Positions 54,809 through 64,000 of a stretch of DNA of 64,000 bases are shown here, piece after piece. The stretch spans positions 1,094,771 to 1,158,770 of the forward strand of contig JNVV01000007.1 of NCBI GenBank assembly GCA_000733355.1. The letters are read 5' to 3'. Below the pieces are notes generated by a model, which was not told where the DNA came from, searched no databases, and worked only from the letters and a program-made list of their open reading frames with translations. Numbering within the stretch: position 1 is the first letter of the stretch; the number at the start of each line of letters is the position of its first letter. The position numbers and the translations under genes are program-made. The stretch comes from Falciphora oryzae (lineage: Eukaryota; Ascomycota; Sordariomycetes; Magnaporthales; Magnaporthaceae).

Positions 54809-56586
54809 AAAAAAAAGGGAGAACCAAAAGGGAGGCCAAGTGGCAGGTGGGCTCGGCAAACAAAAAAAGACTAATAGCGTACCATCATCTCGGCAAACCG
54901 CTGTGATCGGCCTCACTTCAGCGTCTCAGCCGGGCGCCGTGGCCTTCTCTTCTCTGTGCGGGCGTTGCTCTCGCTTGCGGCCATGTCAAATTTCCAAGCC
55001 CCGCCGCTACCTTCGATTGGCTGCCAGTCGAAGGGGAAAGGTTCCATTGCGACATCACAGCCGCTACGGGAAATGACGCGAGCCATCTGCCCACCGAATT
55101 CTGTTGTTTGTTTGCTTGTGATTCTGATTTCTTCGTCTGGTTTGGCTATGGTATCTTCTCTCCTCACCGTACCAAACGGAATAATCAACCCAGAGCCGTG
55201 GTGATTCAGGTGCTTGCGTCTTTGCTCATTTGACACGAACGGTGCTAAACCAAAAACCCGCATCTATACTTGCCTGTTTGGGAAGGTTGGTCTCCATTTC
55301 GTGAGCCTCACAGCCGCCCGACTCCTGCATTAGGGCCAGCATCAGATAATTCCGTCTGCTAGCATCAGCAGGTGAGCCACAAAGCGGGCCACCCTCCTTA
55401 CTCACCCTCCCTTCTGTGCGCAAAAGGGTGCTGCAACACCCCTCTCCTCTCTCGTCGAGCACATTCAAAAGCCTTGTTTGCCGAGTCCTCACCAGCGTCT
55501 TGCAATCCCAGCACACGGGGATCACCACCGACCGAGCGCCCGCTGCCTGCCGACCTGCCTGCCTGCTCTCCGGGGGAGGGGAAGGAAGCGCCAGGTGCTG
55601 TGGAACCTTGATGTGCTGGCCGGGCTGGCACTGCCCCCCGTTGGCGCCGGCTCGAGCACAGCAGGCCCGCGACGGCAGGCAGGCGGGAATGCATTCAAGT
55701 GGATGGATGGATGAGTGGGATGCTTCCGTGGCGGCGGCACTGACGCGCTCTGTGCCACCCAAGGACACATACACACATCTACACACATGCCCGCCCATAC
55801 AACACACGCACATCCACGTACCCCCTTGTCTCCTTCGGCCCTGCTCGGCCTGTCGACCTGGCTGGTCCCCGCCTAGTGGCGCGAGAATGTCGTCGGCGTT
55901 GGAGCCGCGTGGCCTGCTCTGTTCCCGCCACGTGCCTACACCCAGGCAGAGATCCTCGCAGCCGAGGGCCATCCGATTGTTCCCCAGGACGCCTTTTCTC
56001 TTCCCTCTCTCACACCCCTCGGCGTCCAGGCCGGGCCCGGGTCCCCCCCTCCCAAGCGGGACGGCCAGCACGGCATGCAGCGTGTGCTTCCCGATGGCTC
56101 GGGGGAGGAGCTGCTGGGACGAGGAAAATCCGGGGTCTGACGGGCAACGCACCTCTCGGCCGAGTTGGCAAGGAGAAAGAAAGACGGCAAACATGGTGCT
56201 GTCCTCGAGTGCTGTCCCCTGGATCGTTTGCCCGAGTGCGTGTGACCAGGGCGGAAATCAACTGGCTGCACAGATCGCATATGCACCTAGCCTAAGAGGC
56301 GGGAGCTGTGGTCCGGTTCGCACCACCTCAACCCATCGGATATGGTGATCAGGGCAAACGGGCATTGTTTCCAGGTCTTCCCTCAAACTGCATTGGCGGT
56401 CTGTTCTGTCCGACCTCGGTTCCTCCGATGCCATCCATATCTATCGAACTGGTGTTTTCGGGAAATGGGCGTCTCATGATCCCGCACGCAAAGAAGCCGC
56501 CTCGAGGTTTGGTCGATAGTGCAACGCTTGGCACGGAGAACGACAGCCTATCCCTGCAACCTGTTTCTTTTCGCGCGGCATTTGAA

Positions 56587-56609
56587 TTTTTTTTTTTTTT
56601 TTTTTTTTT
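56587..56609. repeat. Poly-T run, 23 bases
   Basis: An uninterrupted T run in the gene-free region, next to a short CT repeat. No associated gene end is identified. Confidence 0.9.
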
Positions 56610-59009
56610 CTCTCTCTATACACCCCCTTGGCTCGCACCCGTTCCGCTTCTTCCACTCTCGCTTTTTTTTTCTGCTATAAGCTTGGCGCTCCTGTAAAGC
56701 CATAACCCGTCAACGTCGCACTATGAGAGTTCGCACCGCTTCCCTTTCGCACAGCCTCTTTGACGGATGGTGTTGGGGGCTCTTTACATCACGCCCGAAA
56801 GGGCACGCGAACAACGGCCGTTCGCAGCGCCATCGAACTTCCATGCGCGAAGGGACTTCCCCGCGGCGTACTCCGCGCCCGCCCGTTAGCATCGTATCGA
56901 AAGCTCGTGAGCCTTCGATCCTGAACGTCTTGCACGTGCTTTCCACGCCATGCCACCGGTGTGGCTGGGAGATGGTCGATGCCCGTTCGAGCGACACTTT
57001 TTTTTTCTTTTCTTTTTTTTTCTCTTCCTTCATTCTGTGTCTTTGACCGCTCAGTCTACATGGTGGTCTGTTTGAGAGGGAGGGACGCTTAGCCTTGTCG
57101 AACTGCCTGAATGCCCGTGCCCTAGGGGCTCATGAAGGCGGGAATGCCACTGGGAGTGAGTCTACTCGGATCCTAGGCGCGCGGTCAACCCCTTCGATGC
57201 AGGCATCACCCCGTCGTGCTTGGTTCCTTGCGTGCTCGAGGGTGATCGGTACCTACGGCGTGGCTGCCGCCAACAGGCCACCTCGTTCGCGACGAAAAAA
57301 AGATGCCGCCCTATTGCTTCAATTCTTTTCCTGATCGATGTGGCCAGTGGCTGGTGGGAGTACTAGAACGTCTGCCCCGGACCTTGGAAGTCTTGCATAT
57401 TTCAATGCCGGGCTTTTCCGACTCCAATGCTAAACTTGGGCTATCGGATCCATCTATTCTACACGCTTTCTCTGCATCCTTTCGAGTCGAGAAATACCAA
57501 TGTATCCACGAAGAATGAAGAGATGCAGAAACAGCTTACAATCCCTGTCGTTCTAGAGCAACAAGGTCTAGAGCACGTGCCACCACAAATCACCGTGCCT
57601 GGGAAAATCCTGCGCAATCCCCGGATTCCAACGGAAACGGCAGCCTCGTCGCAGAACACCCAGTATACGTGGTCTTTGGGGAAGGATGAGAAAACCCCAC
57701 GCATTTTAGCCGTGGTTAGGTTGGGTTGGGCAGTGCTGGGATAGAAGAGGCTGCCCGCGTTTTCTCATCAGGCCGGATCCGACGCCCATTGGCTACCGTG
57801 AAATCACGACTTTCTGCACACACAAGTCGCCGACCTCGTCAAGCCCGCTCGGGCCAGCCCGATTCCGAGTGGACCGACCGGTCATACAAAATAAGCCGCG
57901 AGACGAGAAATAGCGAAATGTTTCCAACAATCTCCCCTCGCGTCCAATAGGATCAAGTCGGATATGGCGGTTCCGAGTAGTCCATTGGGCGGGTGCGTAT
58001 GGCTGGCGACATGGAACCAGCCAAGTTGAAATGCTCTAAGTTTATCCCCTGATAGGCTGCATATATATCCACGTCGCAGGAATGGCACGGCCAACTGGCT
58101 GACCAGTGGATAAGAATTATTATCTAAACTATTCACTACTACGACGCTCGTAGGATCTGATTTGACGGCAGCATTAGATCAAATATGTGGTCAGTATTCT
58201 GTGTTGACTGCAAGCCTCCAAACTCATCAAGTTGTCGCTCTTTACTTCGCCCGCACCCAACGTCAGCACCAGAATAGAACATAAGCATAACGATTGGCTT
58301 CAATGCCACGACACTGATAGTGACGTATTCGTATGTAGCATAGTGCTAGCTAACTCAATACAATAGCGTCTTGCATATACAATTTGTAGAAGAAGAAGGG
58401 GTGCCGGCCGCCGCGTGGGATGTTTGTTAGATGAAAAACCATTCCCCAAAAAAAGAACCGAGCCTGACCATGTGCCAAGAAAAATGAACCTCTCCCAAAG
58501 TCCGGGATACTGGAGTGTCTGTTGAATCCCCGTAAATCGATTCGATCCTGTGGTGAACCGATGGGAATAACAAGAAAATTGACAAAAGATGCCCCCAAGA
58601 AACGCCGCTAATAGCAAAGCGAAAACCCAGAACAAGAAGAAAAAACAACAACAATCGCAAACGAAAAAAATGTGTTTGTAAACGGAGTGATGAATGAAAC
58701 GGTCACCGACTGATCTGGCGCCGTTCGGAAGCCACCCGTTTTTAAACCAAGTTTATGGCCCAAGTTTATCATGCGTTCCTTGTCTTACACCCGTCGCATA
58801 GCGTGTCATGATCCGGTCTTGCCGGAACAAAAGAAAAGAGAGGAGTTAATCAAGGAGGAAAATGAACTAGGGAGGGTGGGAGTGGCCAGCAAACCCTTCT
58901 CGGCGCCCGGTTTGCTGGGGCTGCCGCCTGTCTCGAAGTGCCAGGCGTGATATGTGCGCTCAGCAAAGAGTGCGCCTCGCCAACTCCCGAAAAGAAGTGT
59001 TTCTTCCCC

Positions 59010-60451
59010 TCACGCCGGGTTGCTGACCGGCGCATGCGCATTAAGATTATGCCCATTATTCTCGTGCTTGAGATGTTCGACTCCAGGCTTGGCCTGGCCA
59101 CCGCCGCCGCCAGAGCCGCCAGAGCCGCCATACGTCCTATGCCCGGCAGCAGCCGCCTGGGCCGCGGTCGGGCTGTAACGCGATGCTGCTGCAGCTCTCG
59201 CTGTAGAATAGTCCATTTCCGGCTCGGGCGCTGATATCAGGTTGCTGACAGAGGGCGACCGCTCTGAACGTTCAACGCTCTTGGCTTCTCGAGGAGGCGC
59301 CCTCTGCGCTGCCGAGTCGGAGACGGCGCGGGATCCTCTTTTGTCCATAGCTGGGTAGTCCGAAGGAGATGTGATCGGGCGCCAGCGCACGAGACCACTC
59401 TTGTTGACCTCTTCTGACCCTACAGACGCGTTTGCCGCGGGCGACCTTCCTCTGCCTCCTCCCGTCCCTCCTTTTGGTGCCCCATAGGAACCGAGGGTGG
59501 TCTGGTAAGGTGATTGTCCAGCAGGTGGTGGCGGTGGGGGCGGTGGAGGTGCTGCCGGATTCTGTTCGGGAGGAGACGGTACTGACGTCGGAGGAGGAGC
59601 AGGGGCAGCCTGGAAGGCCGGTTGCGGGGCTTGGGAGGGCATGGGCGCAACCGGCACATATCCCGTCGACGCGTTAGCGCGCGCCTCTTTGTCTGCCTTG
59701 GAAGGCCGTCCGCGTTTGCGCACTGAACCAGCTGGAGACACGATGGGAGGACTAGCAACAATAGGCGCAAGAGTCGGATATCCGTTGGGAGCGGGGCGCG
59801 GCTGAATATTCCGCGGCAAGGTGAAGGGTGCGGCAGATGGCGGCGGTAGCGGTTGCGGCGCATGGGGGGGCGGGGGCTGCTGCTCGACGGGACTCATGGC
59901 GAGCCGCTTCGGTGTCGATTCATTCAGATCGTCGATAGACTTGCGCTTCAGGTGAGGGATTGGTATTGGCGGTTGTTGCGCCTGAACCTGGAACATGGTC
60001 TCGTACGCCCTTATCACTTGGTTCAGGTTGCGACCTGACCGGGCATGCCGCGTTAAAACAAATGAACACAACACCAGAAGACGTTGCCCGACGTGGACAA
60101 GTTTCGTGCCCGACTTACCACCCGGCAGCTGCATGGACAGCCAGTCTGGTTCAACATTGTATGACCTTACAAAGTCGACCAGCGTGCTGACATCTAGGCT
60201 GCTAACTTTGATTATTTCGCCGAGGACGAAACGCTGCGGCAATCGTGTAGAAGGCCCAGAGGCCGAGGCGTGTCAGAAGAGCCCAAATCAGAATTCCGCG
60301 GGGCATCGCGCACGGCAAACCCAGACAGGGTTTACGTTCAGGCCCGAGTTTTGGGTGGGAGGGGAGGGGCGGACGCGCGCATGGCCCGGCAGGCACGGTA
60401 TCAGGAAATATGCGAGCTCACCTTCTCCGTGTCCGTGAAGGAGGAGTCCAT
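59010..60451 (-). CDS. AT-hook fungal protein, probable chromatin/transcription factor
   Basis: Three exons, 60451-60422, 60233-60119 and 60034-59010, give 389 residues with consistent phases (GTGAGC and GTAAGT donors). The first exon is MDSSFTDTEK. The ordered N-terminal part reads FVLGEIIKVSSLDVSTLVDF, then VEPDWLSMQLPGGRNLNQ, a short helical domain I recall from uncharacterised fungal proteins. Then come a probable nuclear signal (HLKRKSIDDLNESTPKR) and an AT-hook (RKRGRPSKADKEARA). The remainder is Pro- and Gln-rich with a nine-proline run, then Gly-rich (GGSGGSGGGGG) near the C terminus. DNA binding is inferred from the AT-hook. No enzymatic motif is seen. It has long gene-free flanks on both sides, as regulator genes often do. 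Confidence 0.8.
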
Positions 60452-63400
60452 CTTGGAGCACTGGGCAGGGCGCCAGGACGAGGCACCGCGTGGCGGGAAG
60501 GAGAGCAATGATAAAAGAATGGGGAAGAAGCGAGCGTGTGCGGACACAGGGAATATGCCAGGACTGGCGCGGTTAGTCATTGAGGCGCAAGGTGACAGAT
60601 GGAGCCAAAGCCAAGGGCCAAAGAAGGCTGGGCCGAGAACCTTGTAGGAGGCTCGCGGCAGCGGCGAACGCAGACGGACAGGGTCACGGGGGGTGCCTGG
60701 AGGTGAGCGGGCAGCCAGCTGATTATAGCTATCAAGGTTGGGGTAGCCTTCTCAGTTCCTGGTCGGCCCCCCTGCCAGGCAGCGGAGGACTGGCCGTCGA
60801 GAGAAACACAAAAGCCTTTGTGTCGTCTTTCTGTCTGGCGCTTCTCCAAGCGAAAGCATGGAGCCACTGCTTGTCTAGCCGGGCACCGAAATCTCGTTTC
60901 GGAAGTTGGATGGGAGCACAAAGAGATCGAGAAGGGGCAGAAAAAGAAATAAATAAAATAAGAAAAAGACGCGAGGCCCCACGATTGCTTAGTTGCCGAT
61001 GCAAGGTCGCCTCGAAACAGCAGGGGAAGCGAAGCCGTGCTCGCAAGAGGAAAAAAAAAAACCCCCCACGCGACGGGGCCGAGACAAGCGCGCGCCTCTT
61101 TCCTTTTGATTTTTCTCTGCCCTTTTTTTTTCTGGTGGCTTGTGGTTTTTTTTTTTTTTTTTTGTTGCTTGAACTTTGCCACCTTCTTTCGCGGGGTGAT
61201 CTTTTTGTTCAGGCCTGAACTTTCCGTTGTTTTCCAGAGACGGAGAAACAAGCCGAGCGAGATTGCAGCTTGGATGGGAACCCTGGCCCTGCAGAGTGGG
61301 TGGCCTGGAGTCTGCAGGGTTGCACAGGTAAAGTGAAAAGGGGAGACGCGATGTTTGCGGCTAAGACCCGGGAACCTTTTGGACTGTGGATCGTATTCTT
61401 GGTTGATGAAACCGGGGAGGAGGGACGAACAGCGTTTTTTTGCCAGCGACCTGTTTCTGACCTGTTTTCCCCCTTCTAGCGGCAGATCGCCAGCACAGCA
61501 GGGATGAAGGGCGTTGTCTGTTACGACGTTTCTGCTGGGCTCTTCTGCCCTGTGAGAGTGTGCGTGTGCCCAGGGAGGCAAGCTGTGTTGCGCAAAGGTC
61601 CGGGAGGCCGCAGATGCCCGATTCGCCTCTAGCGAATTTTGACACCCCTTTCTTCCCGTTGCGCGGCTGTTCTTGCCCGTCTTCCTGCTGCGCTCCCTTG
61701 CCGGGGTTGGTGGTGGTAGTGGTGGTGGTAGTGGCCGCCGCCCGCTCAGCGTTTCTTTCACCAGCGGAAAAGCCGCCAGTGCTTTTTTTTTTTTTTTTTT
61801 TTTTTTTTTGGTTAATTCGGCGCCGAGCCTGAGGGAGCCGGCATGGATGCGCCGCGCAGGCTGGGTGTTGCACGAGCGATGCTGCAGTTGCTTTTCGGGG
61901 ATTCGATCGTGCGTGCCGCGCGCTGCGGCGGGCCTGGGGTGTGTGGGCTGGCTGCTGCGTAGTGGCTCGTCTGTGACCTCACCTCACATCAGGTCACATG
62001 CGACTCTAGGCGTCGAGGATGCCATCCGATGGGGTGTGCCAGGCAGGTGGGCAGCGCAGGTGGTTCCTGGTGGTTGTGCTGTGTGGCTCGTGTCGACAGG
62101 ATCGCAGTCGATAGTCGATGGCCGATGTTGAGTTGATGTTTGATGTCGGTCTTCGTGCCAGTGGGTGTCAATCGAACCTTGGCCTGGAGGGGTGGCCCCG
62201 GTCTGCTTCTGGTGATGCTTGCTTGCACGCGCTGCTGGTGCTGTTGGAGGAAGGTGCGCTCAATGCCCCAGTCCGTGTAAGCTTGAGCCAAAAAATCAAA
62301 CCAACCAAACCCAGTCTCGACCGTCTCCCAGTTCGGGCAAGCGTGCTCGATCCGACAGTGCACACCCTGTCTTCTCCAGGGATCTGGGATCGAACACACA
62401 TTCAACATTGGACGGCTCGCTGGCCAGGGCTAAGTTAGCTGCCAACCGCCAAGCGGCGCCGAACAGGGAATCTTCCATTTCTGCTGCTGATGCGCTTCTG
62501 CTTCTGGTGCTTGACTGTGACCGCGCCGGCAGCAGACCACGCACTCCGATTCATCGAGGCCAGCGAGGTTGGGCGTTGACTGGCGTTGACTGGAGCGCTC
62601 GCTCTCTGGCTGCTGCATGCCGCCGAGCTACACACCTTGCAGTGCGCGCGCTCGCTGGCTGCATGCCCCTGGTCGTCAAGCTGGAACCCGCAAAATCAAA
62701 CCCATCTGTCTGGCTCGCTCTGCCTTCCGTCTCTTCAATTTTCTTTTCTTCCCTGCGCAAGCGCGCCACCACGCACGAACAACCCACCTCGACGCTGCAA
62801 GCAATTCGTCCATTTCGGGGAGCTGTTCTCACCAGACTTAGCCCCTCCCCTCAATGTCATTGCCGCATGCGCCTGCAGAAGTTCCCAACCAATTGAACAT
62901 CCGCCTGACCCGGCGCATGACTTGCCCAAGGTAAGCTTCCCCAAGCATGTTCTCGATCTCCATCCGCCGGTGCTTCTTTCTGGGAGAGGAGAAAAAGACG
63001 ATGCTGCCCAACGACTTCTTTGGGCTCCGCCGGCCGCTGGTATTTCACCAAGCCAAGCACGCACCACCAACGAAAGATGCGAGAAGTGAGATATGTCCCA
63101 AAATAGCCAGCCAGGCCAACCAGACTCGCACTGGCAAGAGGCTGAGGCGCGTTCCTAGCCCATGGCTGGCCCGTGGCTGGCAATCGCAGGGCCATTCCGG
63201 ATGGCGGCCAATCGCAGGCCACCCAGATCCCGGCCACCGGGGGAGGTTTGCCAGGACAGGAGCCAGCTCTGCTAGCCTCCGCAAGGCGAGAGGTCCGAGT
63301 TGTCGAATGTCGGGTTGACGTCGATCCGTTCTGGGAAGGCTTCCAGACCCTCTCCCTTGGCCGTGCAGGACGGCGGCCACCCAATCGAATCCCACCAAGC

Positions 63401-64000
63401 CCTCCTCCGCGATCTCCCGCTCAGCTGCCACTCAGGAGCCTAAAAGGTGGGACGTGGCCGGCCGGGCGCCCTCTGGCCTTCTCAGTGGTCGGCGCCGAGG
63501 AGCCTGCTCGCCAATGAGGTGTCGAGAACGAGCCCTCCGCCGTCACAAAGACGGGCAGGTCTGGCTCGACACGCACTACCGGATCCCTGGGGCGAAGAGC
63601 CGCATCGCGTCGTTTTCATTTCGTCTGGGGTCTGGGCGACTCGTCATTTCGGGGCTCGGAGCTGCGTGATAGCTCATCGTGAGTGGGTATAGGACATTCG
63701 GTGCGTGTTGGTATTGTGGCTCGAGGGCGGGCAGTCGGGAATCAACAAACAACAAAGCTCACAATGCTCGCCGATCAATCTCGCAAACAAACGAAAAACC
63801 AAGTGGATTGAGCTTCCGTCTCTTTTATTGCTTTTTTTTCTTTTTGTCTTCAATTTGCCAACTCCTGCTTCATTTTCCCAAAGTCTCCTAGCGATGCCGC
63901 CGCGGCTGGTTTATGTACCCTGATGCGGTTCGGCGGCCCCCCCAACTCCACTCAATTGCTGCACGATGTGCTGGCACCCACGACCGATGCTCTGGGCCAG
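60452..64000. other. Gene-free region upstream of the AT-hook gene
   Basis: About 3.5 kb to the window end with no supported gene. Long open frames, such as the 394-codon minus-strand frame at 60577-61761, are Lys-, Pro- and Ser-rich low complexity without a start or splice context. T runs lie at 61147-61163 and 61783-61809 (27 bases). The region probably contains the AT-hook gene promoter and perhaps the start of another transcript beyond the window. Confidence 0.5.
61783..61809. repeat. Poly-T run, 27 bases
   Basis: The longest homopolymer in the window. On the minus strand it is a 27-base A run. No gene or mobile element is identified at its edges. Confidence 0.9.

Larger units (their letters stand above)
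49765..59009. other. Gene-free region of about 9.2 kb
   Basis: No reading frame here shows a known domain or a convincing spliced structure. The longest frames (about 255, 245, 322 and 310 codons) are low-complexity and overlap one another on opposite strands. The region has many homopolymer runs, for example A at 52258-52278 and T at 56587-56609, and a GT microsatellite at 54773-54807. No tRNA or rRNA was recognised. It may hold long promoters and leaders, non-coding transcripts or genes too diverged to recognise. Confidence 0.5.

Noticed and set aside
55226..56348. Overlapping 322-codon minus and 310-codon plus open frames
   Set aside because: Mutual shadows in GC-rich non-coding DNA; Cys/Pro/His-rich sequence without a fold pattern.
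60577..61761. 394-codon minus-strand open frame
   Set aside because: Lys/Pro/Ser-rich sequence driven by homopolymer runs; no domain or start context.

Overview
The window is nuclear DNA of a filamentous ascomycete (Pezizomycotina, most likely a Sordariomycete). The evidence is short GT-AG introns with CTRAC-type branch sites, CA-rich start contexts such as CACAATG, GC-rich coding DNA, pyrimidine-rich promoters, and clear fungal orthologues of Tup1, Pho85, Sgf73, Taz1, Fyv10/Gid9, Cbf1, GABA transaminase and Rad23. The species cannot be told from sequence alone. I found no rRNA, tRNA, CRISPR array or intact transposon. There is one assembly gap (110 N).

Layout. 1-11 kb: corepressor TUP1, a Ser/Pro-rich fungal protein of unknown function, and the cyclin-dependent kinase PHO85. 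11.6-20.4 kb: an accessory block of three genes. These are a two-exon gene for a DUF7580-like domain fused to an intact subtilisin (S8) protease; a divergently transcribed gene for a candidate fungal gasdermin-like (RCD-1/HET-Q1 type) protein; and an NLR-like protein with an N-terminal fungal helical domain, C2H2 fingers and six ankyrin repeats. 20.4-24.9 kb: a degenerate stretch with an orphan gene, a TLDc-like gene whose frame is broken three times, and a C-terminal gene fragment. 24.9-36.9 kb: housekeeping genes. These are SGF73 (SAGA), a peroxisomal-type carrier with a very large extension, a NOSIP-type RING protein, tafazzin TAZ1 and FYV10/GID9. 39.9-49.8 kb: CBF1, GABA transaminase, RAD23 and a four-helix membrane protein. 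49.8-64 kb: almost gene-free, except for an AT-hook protein at 59.0-60.5 kb.

How the genes may work together. The most interesting unit is the protease/gasdermin-like pair at 11.6-16.0 kb. In fungi, gasdermin-like pore formers are known to be encoded beside proteases that cleave and activate them (HET-Q1/HET-Q2 in Podospora). Here the two genes are head to head across about 320 bp, the protease has its Asp/His/Ser triad, and an ankyrin NLR-like gene follows 354 bp downstream. I infer a regulated-cell-death or allorecognition locus. The gasdermin assignment rests on pattern recognition and context and needs a profile or structure search. The remaining genes are mostly independent housekeeping loci, so I do not infer shared pathways among them.
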